A stretch of DNA of 64,000 bases, taken from contig NZ_AP022560.1 in the NCBI RefSeq assembly GCF_010726085.1, forward strand, positions 3,782,001-3,846,000. The letters run 5' to 3'. Position 1 is the first letter of the stretch. Each line of letters starts with the position of its first letter. The notes beneath the pieces are model-generated. The model was not told the origin of the DNA, ran no database searches, and was given only the letters and a program-made list of their open reading frames with translations. The DNA comes from Mycolicibacterium moriokaense (GTDB lineage Bacteria > Actinomycetota > Actinomycetes > Mycobacteriales > Mycobacteriaceae). Below are positions 36,985 through 47,553 of the stretch, in pieces. Both the position numbers and the translations under genes were made by a program.

Positions 36985-38294
36985 TGCCCCAGAGCGACCC
37001 GGTTCCGACGCCCCCGGTCGCCGAGGGCGTCGGGCTCCCGTGGGACGTGTCCGTCGACGACGCCGTTGCCACCATCGCCGCGGCACGCGCCCGATACGGA
37101 GACACCTTCGCCGTGCACAGTGGCGACGACCATTACCTGTTCACGTTCTCCCCCGCCGGTGTCGAGGCGTTCTATCGGCTCCCCGAGGGGAAGGCGAGTA
37201 AGGGCGTCGCCGACTACCTGATGCTGCGACGAAAGCTCCCCGACGAGATCTTCGACGGCAGACGCATTCTTCCGACGTCGTTGTTCCGCCGCGACGACGT
37301 CACCTCCTATCTCGCGAACCTCGACCGGTCGCTGATCCAGACGGTGGCCGAGCTGGGCGACGAGGGGACCGTCGATCTGTTCGCGCTCACCCGCCGTCTC
37401 GGGCACCGCATGGGCCTGGCGTCCTGGGCGGGACCCGGATGTAGCGAGGGAACCGCATTCGAGCGTGTGGTCCGGGCCTTCGAGACCCTCGACGGTTCGG
37501 ATGCGTTCGTGCATCCCGACGCGATGGCAGCCGTCGCGGCCTCGGGCAAGCGGGCTGAGCGGGCAGCCCTCGAGGAGGTCGTCGCCGTCATCGAAACCTC
37601 CATGCGTACATCGGATTCCGGCGAAACGGATCTGTTCGGACGTATCGTGACTGCCTGGTCCTCGGAACCGGAAGATGTGCGGCTGCGCGGTATCGCGCTC
37701 GACGTCGCACTCATCCACATCGCCTCGATGTCCAACTTGATGGCCGCGCTCGGCTGGGCACTGGTCGACCTGCTCAAGCACCCCGAACAACGACAGCGCG
37801 TGGCCAATGGTGACCGTGACTTCGCTCAGCGGTGTGCGTTGGAGAGCACCCGGTTGGCACAGCGATCCATCATGTCGCGGGCAGTGCTGGCACCCGTGGA
37901 CCTCGACACCGGCGACGTCGTCTACCGAGTACCCGCCGGCTGGACCATCGCCACGCTGCTACCGCTGCTCAACACTTCGGCGGCACCTGGCCTGGACACG
38001 TGGGACCCCGACCGTTGGCAGCGCCACCGTCTCGCCGACACGGTGGCCCTGCCGTCCCCCGTCCTCGTGACAGCGTTCGGACACGGTAAGCACTCGTGCC
38101 CCGCCCAGCCGTTTTCGCTCGCAGCCATGAGTGCGGCGATGATTCATTTGCTTGCCACGTACGACATGACGCCAGGGTGGCCGACGCACCCGCGACCGGT
38201 GCCGGCGCAGATCGGCGGGGTTGCGCGATCGGCGGATGCCTGTCCCGTCGCGTACACGCGGCTTCATCCGGCTTTACCCTCCACGGGCCGATAG
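36984..38294 (+). CDS. Cytochrome P450-like protein with atypical I-helix
   Basis: A 436-residue P450. The haem loop FGHGKHSCP has its Cys near residue 372, and ExxR is seen in LESTRLAQR (about 286). The haem loop has Pro rather than Gly after Cys. The I-helix region (about 240-255, ALIHIASMSNLMAAL) lacks the usual Gly-x-Asp/Glu-Thr oxygen-activation motif, having Ser-Met-Ser-Asn. Such replacements occur in P450s that rearrange or use peroxides rather than monooxygenate. The start is GTG 36984. No ferredoxin gene is adjacent. Substrate unknown. Confidence 0.85.
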   Translation: MPQSDPVPTPPVAEGVGLPWDVSVDDAVATIAAARARYGDTFAVHSGDDHYLFTFSPAGVEAFYRLPEGKASKGVADYLMLRRKLPDEIFDGRRILPTSLFRRDDVTSYLANLDRSLIQTVAELGDEGTVDLFALTRRLGHRMGLASWAGPGCSEGTAFERVVRAFETLDGSDAFVHPDAMAAVAASGKRAERAALEEVVAVIETSMRTSDSGETDLFGRIVTAWSSEPEDVRLRGIALDVALIHIASMSNLMAALGWALVDLLKHPEQRQRVANGDRDFAQRCALESTRLAQRSIMSRAVLAPVDLDTGDVVYRVPAGWTIATLLPLLNTSAAPGLDTWDPDRWQRHRLADTVALPSPVLVTAFGHGKHSCPAQPFSLAAMSAAMIHLLATYDMTPGWPTHPRPVPAQIGGVARSADACPVAYTRLHPALPSTGR

Positions 38295-38297
38295 GAT
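38292..38297 (+). promoter_or_regulatory. -10 box for the 97-residue protein gene (leaderless)
   Basis: TAGGAT overlaps the last codon of the P450 gene and lies 6 nt before ATG 38304. It matches the box at 19266 exactly in sequence and spacing. Confidence 0.6.
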
Positions 38298-38303
38298 CGC
38301 CGG

Positions 38304-38597
38304 ATGTTTCGGATCGACGGGATCAACGGCGAGAGCATCGTGGTCGACGGCAACTGGGTCGAGAAGCTGCGGGCGAACACGTCGCAGGGACGCAACCCTG
38401 CCGATAAGTACTCGGGCACCGATATCAAAGAGATCAGCCGTCGCAAGAAGCTGTTCGGCGGTGAGCGGGAAGAACTGCTTCAGCTGACCATCAGCGTGGG
38501 AACGTTCTACTCACTGATCGTGCCCGCGGAGAAGCGCGCCGAAGTAGACGCGTTGATCGCCGCGCTCGAGAAGGCCCGCGACAGCGCGGTTTCCTAG
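38304..38597 (+). CDS. Small conserved hypothetical protein
   Basis: A 97-residue protein. The N-terminal half is beta-rich ([22 protein letters not shown]), the middle is basic ([12 protein letters not shown]), then comes a strand [16 protein letters not shown] and a C-terminal helix ([14 protein letters not shown]). The order beta-sheet then long helix is reminiscent of small PH-like domains, but I do not recognise the family. ATG 38304 has a leaderless promoter. The stop overlaps the convergent ppc stop by 4 nt. Confidence 0.78.
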   Translation: MFRIDGINGESIVVDGNWVEKLRANTSQGRNPADKYSGTDIKEISRRKKLFGGEREELLQLTISVGTFYSLIVPAEKRAEVDALIAALEKARDSAVS

Positions 38598-41383
38598 CCG
38601 CTGTTGCGCAGGGCGGTCGCCAGGCCGCTCATCGTGAGCAGGATGCCGCGCTGCACCAGTTCGTCGTCATCGCCAGACCGGTAGCGGCGCAACAACTCCA
38701 CCTGTAGATGGTTCAGCGGTTCGAGGTACGGGAACCGGTTGAAGACCGACCGCGCCAGCGCCGGGTTGTCGGCGAGCAGATCGTCCTGGCCAGTGATGAG
38801 CTTGTGCATCCGCAGCGTGCGCTGGTATTCGTCGACGATCTTGTCGAACACCCGCCGCCGCAACTGCTCATCGGAGACCAACTCGGCGTAGCGCGCCGCC
38901 AGCCCCATATCGGCCTTCGCCAGCACCTGCGCCATGTTCGACAACACGGTGCGGAAGAACGGCCACCGTTCGTACAGGTCCTGCAGGACCTCGAGGCGTC
39001 CGTCGCCCTCGTTGATCCAGCTCTCGAACGCCGTTCCGGTGCCGTACCACCCCGGCAACATCACCCGCGACTGGCTCCAGGCGAGCACCCACGGGATGGC
39101 GCGAAGATCGGAGATCGACGTGGTGGGCTTGCGTGAGGTCGGTCGGCTGCCGATGTTGAGCGCCCCGATCTCGCTGACCGGCGTCGACGCCTTGAAGTAT
39201 TCGACGAATCCCGTTGTCTCGTGCACCAATTCGGAGTACGCCCGCTGCGCCCGAGCCGCCAGATCGTCGAGCACCTCATAGGCGGGACCGGCGGCATCAC
39301 CGAGGCCCTCGATGTCCAGGAGCGTGGCTTCCAGCGTCGCGGCCAACAGGGTTTCGAGGTTGCGGCGGGCGGTCTGCGGCTCCGCGTACTTGGCCGCGAT
39401 CACCTCACCCTGCTCGGTGATCCGGAGTGACCCGTTCACCGCGCCGGGCGGCTGCGCCCGGATCGCGTCGTAGCTCGGTCCGCCGCCGCGCCCGACGGTG
39501 CCGCCGCGACCGTGGAAGAGGCGCAACCGTATTCCCGTCTTGCGCGCGGACTCGACGAGGTCGAGTTCAGCGCGATACAGCGCCCAGTTCGCCGCGAGGT
39601 ATCCGCCGTCCTTGTTGGAGTCGGAGTAGCCGAGCATCACTTCCTGGCTGTCCCCGCGTGCCGACACGATCGCGCGATACACCGGAAGGTCCAGTGCCTG
39701 TTCGAGAATCGACGAACCGCGCTGCAGGTCGTCGATGGTCTCGAAGAGCGGCACGATCCCGACCGGTGTGTAGGTGTGCGGCCCCGAGACGTCCAGTAGG
39801 CCGACCTCTTTGAGCAGGACGGCGGCCTCGAGCATGTCCGACACCGACTGACACATTGAGATGATGTAGTTCGGCACGGCCTGCGGCCCGAACACCCTGA
39901 CGGCGCAGGCGGCCGCGGCGACGATGTCGAGTTCCTTGCGCGCCAACTCGGAGAGCTCGGCGCCGTCCCCGATGAGTGGGCGCCGCGTCGCCACCTCGGC
40001 CGCGAGCAACTCGACGCGATCCGGTTCCGGCAGCGACCGGTAGTCGGGATGCACACCGGCCCACGCCAGCAGTTCGGCGACGACCTCCTCGTGGACCTCG
40101 GAGTTTTGTCGCATGTCGAGACCGGACAGGTGAAACCCGAAGACGTGCACGGCTTCCCGTAGCCGCGACAGCCGATCGTCGGCGAGCACCGCGCTGCCGT
40201 TAGCGCGCAGTGAGTTGTCGACGATGTCGAGGTCGGCCAGCAGTTCGTCCGGCGTCTGGTAACGCTCGAGTCCGAGGTCGAGTATGTGTTCGGGTTGGCG
40301 GTCGAGGATCTCGCTCGCGGTGGCGGTCAATCGCGCGTGGATGACGCGCAGGGCCCGCCGGTATGGTTCGTCGGCGCGGGCGGGCTCATGGCACTGGTCC
40401 GCCAGCGCAGCGAGATCGTCGCTGATCTTCACTAGCCGCGCCGACATCGACAGCTCCTCTTCCAGCGCGGTGATCTCGTTGAAGTAGTGCTCCAGCGCCG
40501 TGTAGGCCGCACCGCCAGTCGCCAGCCGCACGACGTCGGCGGTGACGTTCGGGTTGCCGTCGCGGTCCCCGCCTATCCACGAACCTGGCCGCAGGATCGG
40601 CTCGTGCAGCAGGTCCGCATCGGGCCACCGGGACCGCAGCGCGTTGCGCACCTCGGCGTTGACCTGCGGCACGACCTCGAAGAACGCCGCGGGGTAATAG
40701 CGCAGGCCGGTCTCGATCTCGTCCTGGATCTTCAACCGGGACAACCGGATCAGTGCCGTCTGCCACAGGGTGAGAATGTTGCGACGTAACTCACGCTCGA
40801 TCTCGCGGCCGTCGTCGGTGTGGTGATGGCCCCGCATGCGCAGCCGCATCAGCTGGGTGATTCGGTGCTGGGTGTCGAAGACCGTGCGCCGCCGCGTCTC
40901 GGTGGGATGCGCCGTGATCACCGGTGAGACCAGAGCACCTGCCAGCGCGTCGGCCACCGTCGCCGAATCGAGTTCGGCCGATTCGAGTTTGACATAGGTC
41001 GCGGCCAGGCTGCTGTCCTGTGGCGGCTCACCCGCGGCGACGTGGATCTGCCGTCTGCGCTCGCGGTGGATGTCCTCGGCGACGTTGGCCAACAGCGCGA
41101 AGTGGGTGAACGCCCTGATGACGGGGATGGCCTGGTGGATGTCGATGCCGTCGAACATGGAGGCCAGCTCGGCGCGGTCGATCTCGGAGCGTCGCACCCG
41201 AAACGATTCCACCCGAGCGCGTTCGACGAGCTCGAACACCTCTTCGCCGTTCTGCTCACAGACCGTCTCACCGAGGAGGGTGCCCAGCAGTCGGATGTCC
41301 TCGCGCATCGGCTCGGTGGCCTCGCGGCCCACCTTCGTGCGCCGTACCGCACCGATGGGTTCCAGTCCGCCGACCTCTGCCAT
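38594..41383 (-). CDS. ppc: Phosphoenolpyruvate carboxylase
   Basis: A 929-residue enzyme of full family length. Catalytic motifs are [14 protein letters not shown] (His about 155), [31 protein letters not shown] and [19 protein letters not shown]. It carboxylates PEP to oxaloacetate, an anaplerotic step. ATG 41383 has GATACT 6 nt upstream on the minus strand. As far as I recall M. tuberculosis has no ppc at this locus while M. leprae and fast growers do. It lies downstream of secG with 55 nt between. Confidence 0.97.
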   Translation of the reverse strand: MAEVGGLEPIGAVRRTKVGREATEPMREDIRLLGTLLGETVCEQNGEEVFELVERARVESFRVRRSEIDRAELASMFDGIDIHQAIPVIRAFTHFALLANVAEDIHRERRRQIHVAAGEPPQDSSLAATYVKLESAELDSATVADALAGALVSPVITAHPTETRRRTVFDTQHRITQLMRLRMRGHHHTDDGREIERELRRNILTLWQTALIRLSRLKIQDEIETGLRYYPAAFFEVVPQVNAEVRNALRSRWPDADLLHEPILRPGSWIGGDRDGNPNVTADVVRLATGGAAYTALEHYFNEITALEEELSMSARLVKISDDLAALADQCHEPARADEPYRRALRVIHARLTATASEILDRQPEHILDLGLERYQTPDELLADLDIVDNSLRANGSAVLADDRLSRLREAVHVFGFHLSGLDMRQNSEVHEEVVAELLAWAGVHPDYRSLPEPDRVELLAAEVATRRPLIGDGAELSELARKELDIVAAAACAVRVFGPQAVPNYIISMCQSVSDMLEAAVLLKEVGLLDVSGPHTYTPVGIVPLFETIDDLQRGSSILEQALDLPVYRAIVSARGDSQEVMLGYSDSNKDGGYLAANWALYRAELDLVESARKTGIRLRLFHGRGGTVGRGGGPSYDAIRAQPPGAVNGSLRITEQGEVIAAKYAEPQTARRNLETLLAATLEATLLDIEGLGDAAGPAYEVLDDLAARAQRAYSELVHETTGFVEYFKASTPVSEIGALNIGSRPTSRKPTTSISDLRAIPWVLAWSQSRVMLPGWYGTGTAFESWINEGDGRLEVLQDLYERWPFFRTVLSNMAQVLAKADMGLAARYAELVSDEQLRRRVFDKIVDEYQRTLRMHKLITGQDDLLADNPALARSVFNRFPYLEPLNHLQVELLRRYRSGDDDELVQRGILLTMSGLATALRNSG

Positions 41384-41389
41384 GACCCC

Positions 41390-41395
41390 AGTATC
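41390..41395 (-). promoter_or_regulatory. -10 box for ppc (leaderless)
   Basis: GATACT on the minus strand, then 6 nt, then ATG 41383. It lies in the 55-nt secG-ppc gap and gives ppc its own promoter. Confidence 0.5.
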
Positions 41396-41438
41396 GGCGC
41401 GACCGCCGTCGGCTGCAGGCCGAGGGCGCGCCGCGGGG

Positions 41439-41675
41439 CTAGACGCCGTACTTGATCTGCAGCGCGACGCCGATGATCGAGACCACCCAGATGCCGGTGA
41501 CGAAGTACGTCAACCGGTCAAGGTTCTTCTCCACGACGGTCGAGCCCGACAGGCTGGACTGGACGCCGCCGCCGAACAGGGTCGACAAACCGCCGCCCTT
41601 GGCGCGGTGCAGCAACACGAGCAACACCACGAGCAAGCTGGTGACGATGAGCGTGATCTGCAGGGCAAGAAGCAT
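41439..41675 (-). CDS. secG: SecG, protein-export membrane subunit
   Basis: A 78-residue protein with two transmembrane helices (residues about 3-24 and 53-73) and the conserved loop [36 protein letters not shown] segment between them. It is the auxiliary subunit of the SecYEG translocon. Its position after tpiA (30 nt) is conserved in actinobacteria. Confidence 0.95.
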   Translation of the reverse strand: MLLALQITLIVTSLLVVLLVLLHRAKGGGLSTLFGGGVQSSLSGSTVVEKNLDRLTYFVTGIWVVSIIGVALQIKYGV

Positions 41676-41705
41676 GGGCGACAGCCTACAGGCCGGAAAG
41701 GACCC

Positions 41706-42491
41706 CTACGGCAACGGCCCACCAGCGGCGATGGCCGACAGGGTGGCGAACTGCTCACCATCCAGCGACGCGCCGCCGACCAGCGCACCGTCGACATCCT
41801 CCTGCGCGACGATCTCGCCGACGTTCTTGGCGTTCACCGAGCCGCCGTACAGCACCCGCACCCCCGCCGCGAGCTGCGGTGACGCCAGCGTGCCCAGCTC
41901 GTCGCGGATCGCCTTGCACACCTCTTGCGCATCTGTGGCGCTCGCCACCCGGCCGGTGCCGATCGCCCACACCGGCTCGTAAGCGATGACGGACTGGCCG
42001 ATCTGCTCGGCGCTCAACCCGGCCAGCGACCCCCGCAGCATCTCGACATTGTGCTCGACGTGGTTGCCCGCCTCGCGGACCTCGAGCTGCTCACCGATGC
42101 AGATGATGGGGGTGATGCCGTGCCTGAAGGCGGCGGCCGCCTTGGCGGCCACCAGGGCGTCGTCCTCGTGGTGGTACGTGCGGCGCTCCGAGTGGCCGAC
42201 GACGACGTAGGTGCAGCCCAGCTTGGCGAGGAACGCCCCGCTGATCTCACCGGTGTAGGCGCCCGAATCGTGCTGGGACAGGTCCTGCGCCCCGTACGTC
42301 AGGCGCAGCTTGTCGCCGTCGACCAGGGTCTGCACACTGCGCAGATCGGTGAACGGCGGCAGCACCGCGACGTCGACCTTGTCGAAGTACTTGTCCGGCA
42401 GCGAGAAGGCGATCTTCTGGACCAGCGCGATCGCCTCGAAGTGGTTGAGGTTCATCTTCCAGTTGCCGGCGATCAGCGGCGTACGGCTCAT
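41706..42491 (-). CDS. tpiA: Triosephosphate isomerase
   Basis: A 261-residue TIM barrel. N-terminal [12 protein letters not shown] with catalytic Lys, His in [11 protein letters not shown] (about 100), catalytic Glu in [13 protein letters not shown] (about 170) and phosphate loop [11 protein letters not shown] are all visible. It interconverts dihydroxyacetone phosphate and glyceraldehyde 3-phosphate. It lies 13 nt after the pgk stop in the gap-pgk-tpiA-secG operon. Confidence 0.97.
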   Translation of the reverse strand: MSRTPLIAGNWKMNLNHFEAIALVQKIAFSLPDKYFDKVDVAVLPPFTDLRSVQTLVDGDKLRLTYGAQDLSQHDSGAYTGEISGAFLAKLGCTYVVVGHSERRTYHHEDDALVAAKAAAAFRHGITPIICIGEQLEVREAGNHVEHNVEMLRGSLAGLSAEQIGQSVIAYEPVWAIGTGRVASATDAQEVCKAIRDELGTLASPQLAAGVRVLYGGSVNAKNVGEIVAQEDVDGALVGGASLDGEQFATLSAIAAGGPLP

Positions 42492-42504
42492 GGTCTAGCG
42501 CCTT

Positions 42505-43731
42505 TCAGTCGTCGAGCACGTCGATACCCGGGAGCGTCTTGCCCTCAAGGTATTCCAGGGAGGCGCCGCCGCCGGTGGAAATGTGAGAGAAGCCGTCCTC
42601 GGGCAGTCCGAGCTGGCGCACGGCAGCGGCCGAGTCGCCACCGCCGACGACGCTGAATGCGCCCTTACCCGTCGCCGCGATGATGGCCTCCGCCAGCCCC
42701 TTGGTGCCCGCCGCGAACGCAGGAAATTCGAACACACCCATCGGGCCGTTCCAGAAAATGGTCTTGGCGTTGGACAGCAGCGTGGTGAACCGTTCGACCG
42801 ACCCGGGCCCGATGTCCAGGCCCATCTTGTTGTCCGGAATACGGTCGGCGGCAACGGTCTCCGCCGGCGAGTTGGCTTTGAACTCCTCAGCCACGACGAT
42901 GTCCACCGGCAGGTGGATCACGTCGCCGTAGTCCTCGAGCAACTTGCGGCAGGTGTCGATCATGCCCTCTTCAAGCAGGGAGCTGCCCACCGAAACACCC
43001 TGGGACGCAAGGAATGTGAAGCACATTCCGCCGCCGATGACGACGCTGTCGGCCTTCGTCGCGAGGTTCTCGATGACGGCCAGTTTGTCCGACACCTTCG
43101 AGCCGCCGAGGACCACCGCGTAGGGCCGCTCGGTGGAGCTGGTGAGCTGTTCGAGCACCTTGATCTCGGCAGCCACCAGCGTGCCGGCATAGTGCGGCAG
43201 CAGGGTGGCCACGTCGTAGACCGACGCCTGCTTGCGGTGTACCACCCCGAAGCCGTCGGACACGAAAGCGCCCCCCGAACCGTCTGGGCCACCGACGAGT
43301 TCGACGAGCTGGCGGGCCAGTGCGAGGCGCTCGCCGTCGTCCTTGCTGGTTTCGCGGGGGTCGAACCGGATGTTCTCCAGCAGCAGGATGTCGCCGTCGG
43401 TCAGCCCCTCGGCACGTGCGAGCGCGTCGGTGCCGACGACATCGCCGGCCAACTGGACGTGCCTGCCGAGCTGCTCCCCCAGCGCCTTGGCAACTGGGGC
43501 GAGCGAGAACTCCGGCGACGGGCCGTTTTTGGGCCTGCCGAGGTGAGCGGTGACGACCACCTTCGCACCGGCGTCCGACAGTGCCTTGAGCGTCGGCACA
43601 GACGCGATGATGCGTCCCGGATCGGTGATGTTGCGATCGTCGTCGAGCGGGACGTTGAGGTCGGAGCGCACCAAGACGCCCCGACCCTCGACGCCCTCGG
43701 TGAGCAGATCGTCGAGGGTCTTGACGGCCAT
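42505..43731 (-). CDS. pgk: Phosphoglycerate kinase
   Basis: A 408-residue kinase. [12 protein letters not shown] (about 20), [17 protein letters not shown] (about 115), [12 protein letters not shown] (about 205) and the C-terminal [27 protein letters not shown] are characteristic. It makes ATP from 1,3-bisphosphoglycerate. ATG 43731 lies 5 nt after the gap stop; a longer start inside gap is rejected. Confidence 0.97.
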   Translation of the reverse strand: MAVKTLDDLLTEGVEGRGVLVRSDLNVPLDDDRNITDPGRIIASVPTLKALSDAGAKVVVTAHLGRPKNGPSPEFSLAPVAKALGEQLGRHVQLAGDVVGTDALARAEGLTDGDILLLENIRFDPRETSKDDGERLALARQLVELVGGPDGSGGAFVSDGFGVVHRKQASVYDVATLLPHYAGTLVAAEIKVLEQLTSSTERPYAVVLGGSKVSDKLAVIENLATKADSVVIGGGMCFTFLASQGVSVGSSLLEEGMIDTCRKLLEDYGDVIHLPVDIVVAEEFKANSPAETVAADRIPDNKMGLDIGPGSVERFTTLLSNAKTIFWNGPMGVFEFPAFAAGTKGLAEAIIAATGKGAFSVVGGGDSAAAVRQLGLPEDGFSHISTGGGASLEYLEGKTLPGIDVLDD

Positions 43732-43736
43732 GACGA

Positions 43737-44786
<1,050 letters not shown>

Positions 44787-44831
44787 TCAGAGGTCAGCCT
44801 AGTGCTGTGACAGTCGACACGTGCGGGCTGG

Positions 44832-45542
44832 TCAGTGCACGGCCAGACTCTGGTCGGTATAGGGGTTACCCAGCCACTTTCGGCGGATCCGCTGCAGTGT
44901 GCCGTCGTCTTCCAATTCGGCCTGGGCGACGGTGATGCGGCTCAGGAGCGCCTGGTCGTTCAGGGGGACGGCGATGGCGATGTTCTCGACCGAGATGCCG
45001 CGCTGTACCACCTCGACGCCCGGGATCGGCTTGACGAGTTCGGTCAGCACGGGCGCGAGCTTCATGAAGGCATCGCATGCACCGGTGGTCAGGTCGGTCA
45101 GCGCGGTGCGGATGGTGCCGTAGTCGTAGACGCGGACCGCTTTGGCCTTGCCGTCGGCGACGAGCTTGTCGGCGATCGGCTGGCTGGTGTTGCCCTGCTG
45201 CACGCCGATGGTGAGGCCGTCGAGGTCGTCGATGGAGGTGACGTTCGGCAGGCGCCTGGTGTCGACGGCGAGTGACTGTCCGGAGATGAGGTAGGGCGGA
45301 ACGAACTGGGCCTTGCGTTCGCGTTCGGGTGTGACGGTGGTGCCGGCGGTGACGCAGTCGTAATCCGTTCCGAGCCCGTCGAAGACGCCGTTGAAGTCGG
45401 CGTCTTTATAGGCGATGAATTCGACTGTGGCGCCGAGCTTCTTGGCGATCTCCTCCATCAGGTCGATGTCGAGGCCCCCGTTGTTCGGCATGCCGTTGAA
45501 CGGCGGATCGGGAAAAGCCGCACCGACTCTCAGCGTCTCCAT
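44832..45542 (-). CDS. Solute-binding protein family 3-like domain without signal peptide
   Basis: A 236-residue protein of the bacterial extracellular solute-binding family 3 fold: VGAAFPDPPFNGMPNNGGLDIDLMEEIAKKLGATVEF, then the hinge region DGLTIGVQQGNTS and a final NIAIAVPLND segment. It would bind a polar amino acid-like ligand. Unlike transport SBPs it has no signal peptide or lipobox and no permease or ATPase next to it, so it may act in the cytoplasm or be exported by another route. ATG 45542 is preferred to TTG 45551. It is divergent from the coiled-coil gene. Confidence 0.82.
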   Translation of the reverse strand: METLRVGAAFPDPPFNGMPNNGGLDIDLMEEIAKKLGATVEFIAYKDADFNGVFDGLGTDYDCVTAGTTVTPERERKAQFVPPYLISGQSLAVDTRRLPNVTSIDDLDGLTIGVQQGNTSQPIADKLVADGKAKAVRVYDYGTIRTALTDLTTGACDAFMKLAPVLTELVKPIPGVEVVQRGISVENIAIAVPLNDQALLSRITVAQAELEDDGTLQRIRRKWLGNPYTDQSLAVH

Positions 45543-45648
45543 GGGTTTCAATCTTCGCCGAACATGGGTTTATTGCAAGCATTTTCGACTCGCGCTGCCA
45601 CCCGTCCCCACTGACACGAGCAAGAATCTCACAGAACGCAGTAGACCC

Positions 45649-45657
45649 TGTGGATAA
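45649..45657. promoter_or_regulatory. Single perfect DnaA-box-like 9-mer
   Basis: TGTGGATAA is the exact complement of the consensus DnaA box TTATCCACA. It lies in the 133-nt divergent region between the SBP-like and coiled-coil genes. Only one copy is present, so this is no origin; a regulatory or chance site. Confidence 0.35.
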
Positions 45658-45675
45658 CCGCAGGAGGAGTCCGCT

Positions 45676-46080
45676 TTGTGCCGTTACGATCAGGGTGTGG
45701 CCAGGATGGACGAGTTGGAGGCGCGAGTGGCTGCGTTGGAGGCCTCGCACGCCGACTACCGCGCCGTCCTAGCCGCGGTCAACGCGCTCGGCGCGAATCA
45801 ACGCGAGCACTCGGTTGGCCTGGCGCGCGCCAGCTCCGAACTCGAAACCGTCAGGTCAGAGGTTGCGGCTGTCAAGACCGATGGCGCCGAACTGAAGACC
45901 GAAGTCGCGGCCGTCAAGACCGATGTGGCGGCGCTCAAGACGGATGTGGCCGCATTCAAGATCGAGTTCATCGACTTTCGGCAAGAAACGCGGGCGAACT
46001 TCCGGTCAGTCGACGAGCAGTTCGCCGAACTAAAGGATCTGATAATCGGCTTTCGCGACCGCGACCGTCCGACTGATTGA
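45676..46080 (+). CDS. Small coiled-coil protein with heptad repeats
   Basis: A 134-residue protein. Residues about 64-98 are five consecutive seven-residue units of the form A-A-V-K-T-D-V, an uninterrupted parallel coiled coil. The flanks are also helical (MDELEARVAALEASH at the start). There is no signal peptide. The TTG start (45676) is supported by AGGAGG 8 nt upstream; GTG 45697 and ATG 45706 are alternatives that lie too far from it. The DNA of the heptads is a 21-bp tandem repeat. Function unknown; such proteins occur as phage or toxin-antitoxin neighbours and as structural adaptors. Confidence 0.7.
   Translation: MCRYDQGVARMDELEARVAALEASHADYRAVLAAVNALGANQREHSVGLARASSELETVRSEVAAVKTDGAELKTEVAAVKTDVAALKTDVAAFKIEFIDFRQETRANFRSVDEQFAELKDLIIGFRDRDRPTD
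45865..45969 (+). repeat. 21-bp imperfect tandem repeat, five units, coding for heptads
   Basis: Units begin at 45865, 45886, 45907, 45928 and 45949, with a shared core of about AAGACCGATG. Length is a multiple of three, so unit gain or loss keeps the frame and changes coiled-coil length by one heptad. Confidence 0.8.
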
Positions 46081-46110
46081 GTACCGCCCGTATTGGGCAG
46101 ACTCTTCGCT

Positions 46111-46500
46111 ATGGACGAACCATCGACCTGTGGCCAGGGATTGGCCAGCCGCTCCACTCTGGGCGCCAAGCTCGGCGAGTTGTTCGCAGCGCAAGCAACG
46201 ATTCTTGAGACCCATGCAAGGGCACTCGACCCCGAAGACCTTCAGGCCAGACATGAACTCGATGCCTATGCGGCGCTGGTGGTTGCACACCGCGACATCG
46301 CCGATCGGTTGACGGCCCTCGCCGGGCAGATGGCCAGCTACCGACACCTACCCATGGCACCGCACGACGAAGCCGCCATGTCAGATACGGTGACACTCAG
46401 TGCGTTTGAGAACTTCATCCAAGCAGAGCGCGAACTCGCCACGCTTCTGCAGCAGCTGTCCCGAGGCGACCAGGACATGCTCGAGGAGATGACCGACTGA
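46111..46500 (+). CDS. Small helical hypothetical protein
   Basis: A 129-residue acidic, mostly helical protein (KLGELFAAQATILETHARAL, ELDAYAALVVAHRDIADRLTALAGQMASY, ENFIQAERELATLLQQLSRGDQDMLEEMTD). There is no signal peptide, membrane segment or known motif. ATG 46111 is chosen over TTG 46093; neither has a strong ribosome binding site. It follows the coiled-coil gene by 30 nt on the same strand. The pair is probably a transcription unit inserted between two core operons. Confidence 0.6.
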   Translation: MDEPSTCGQGLASRSTLGAKLGELFAAQATILETHARALDPEDLQARHELDAYAALVVAHRDIADRLTALAGQMASYRHLPMAPHDEAAMSDTVTLSAFENFIQAERELATLLQQLSRGDQDMLEEMTD

Positions 46501-46510
46501 CTGCCTCGAG

Positions 46511-46560
46511 TGCACGCTTATTTGCAGGCCTACTCGACGGATACGTACAACGAGCGTGCA
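46511..46560. terminator. Inverted repeat between convergent genes (possible terminator)
   Basis: TGCACGCT (46511-46518) and AGCGTGCA (46553-46560) are perfect 8-nt complements with a 34-nt loop, in the 75-nt gap between the helical protein stop (46500) and the whiA stop (46576). It could act in both directions; the long loop and lack of a T-tract make it weak evidence. Confidence 0.3.
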
Positions 46561-46575
46561 GTCGGCGACAGAATC

Positions 46576-47553
46576 TCAGGCGTCTTCGAGCAGATCCGGG
46601 GTGACAGCCGACTCCGTATCGGGAATGCCTTCCTGCTTGGCCTTGCGATCGGCCATCGAAAGCAACCGTCGAATACGCCCCGCCACAGCGTCTTTCGTCA
46701 TCGGCGGGTCGGCAAGGCGACCCAACTCCTCCAGCGACGCCTGCCGATGCTCGACGCGAAGTTTGCCCGCGGCGGCCAGATGGTCGGGCACCGTATCGCC
46801 GAGAATCTCGAGCGCCCGCTCCACTCGCGCGGCAGCGGCGACCGCCGCCCGCGCCGACCGCCGCAGGTTGGCGTCGTCGAAGTTGGCCAGCCGATTCGCG
46901 GTCGCACGCACCTCGCGACGCATCCGCCGCTCTTCCCACGTCAACCTCGTGTCCTGGGCTCCCATCCGCGTCAGCAACGCACCGATGGCCTCGCCGTCGC
47001 GCACCACCACCCGGTCCGCGCCGCGGACCTCGCGGGCCTTCGCACTGACCCCCAACCGTCGGGCCGCGCCGACGAGCGCCAGCGCCGCCTCCGGCCCGGG
47101 ACAACTGACCTCCAGCGCCGACGACCGGCCCGGCTCCGTCAGCGAACCATGCGCCAAAAATGCACCGCGCCAGGCGGCTTCGGCGTCGGCCACGCTTCCG
47201 CCGACCACCTGCGCGGGCAGCCCCCGCACCGGTCGGCCACGCAGATCGAGCAGCCCGGTCTGCCTCGCGAGCGCTTCGCCATCCTTCGCGACCCGCAGCA
47301 CGTAGCGGGTGTTCTTACGGATACCGCTGGCAGACAGCACGTGCACCACCGCGTTGTAGCCGTAGAGGTCGTAGATGTCCTTGCGCAGGCGCCTCGCGAT
47401 GATGCCCAGATCGACCTCGGCCTCGACGACCACCCGCCCCGACACGATGTGCAGCCCACCGGCGAAACGCAGCAGTGAGGCCACCTCGGCACGACGAGCA
47501 CTCACCGAATTGACCACCAGGCGGCTGAGCTCGTCTTTGACCTCGGCTGTCAT
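46576..47553 (-). CDS. whiA: WhiA, DNA-binding regulator
   Basis: A 325-residue WhiA. The N-terminal LAGLIDADG-like part includes [25 protein letters not shown] (about residues 45-70) and [18 protein letters not shown] sequence; the C-terminal HTH is [29 protein letters not shown]. It controls sporulation or division genes in actinobacteria. ATG 47553 forms an ATGA with the yvcK stop and gives the usual family length; GTG 47559 is the alternative. It is last in the uvrC-rapZ-yvcK-whiA operon. Confidence 0.96.
   Translation of the reverse strand: MTAEVKDELSRLVVNSVSARRAEVASLLRFAGGLHIVSGRVVVEAEVDLGIIARRLRKDIYDLYGYNAVVHVLSASGIRKNTRYVLRVAKDGEALARQTGLLDLRGRPVRGLPAQVVGGSVADAEAAWRGAFLAHGSLTEPGRSSALEVSCPGPEAALALVGAARRLGVSAKAREVRGADRVVVRDGEAIGALLTRMGAQDTRLTWEERRMRREVRATANRLANFDDANLRRSARAAVAAAARVERALEILGDTVPDHLAAAGKLRVEHRQASLEELGRLADPPMTKDAVAGRIRRLLSMADRKAKQEGIPDTESAVTPDLLEDA

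Noticed and set aside
36543..37790. Minus-strand open frame of 415 codons
   Set aside because: Antisense to the Rv1444c-like and P450 genes, which have a haem loop and ExxR motif.
45649..45657. Replication origin suggested by the perfect DnaA box
   Set aside because: A single box, no cluster, no AT-rich unwinding region and no dnaA/dnaN/gyrB neighbours.
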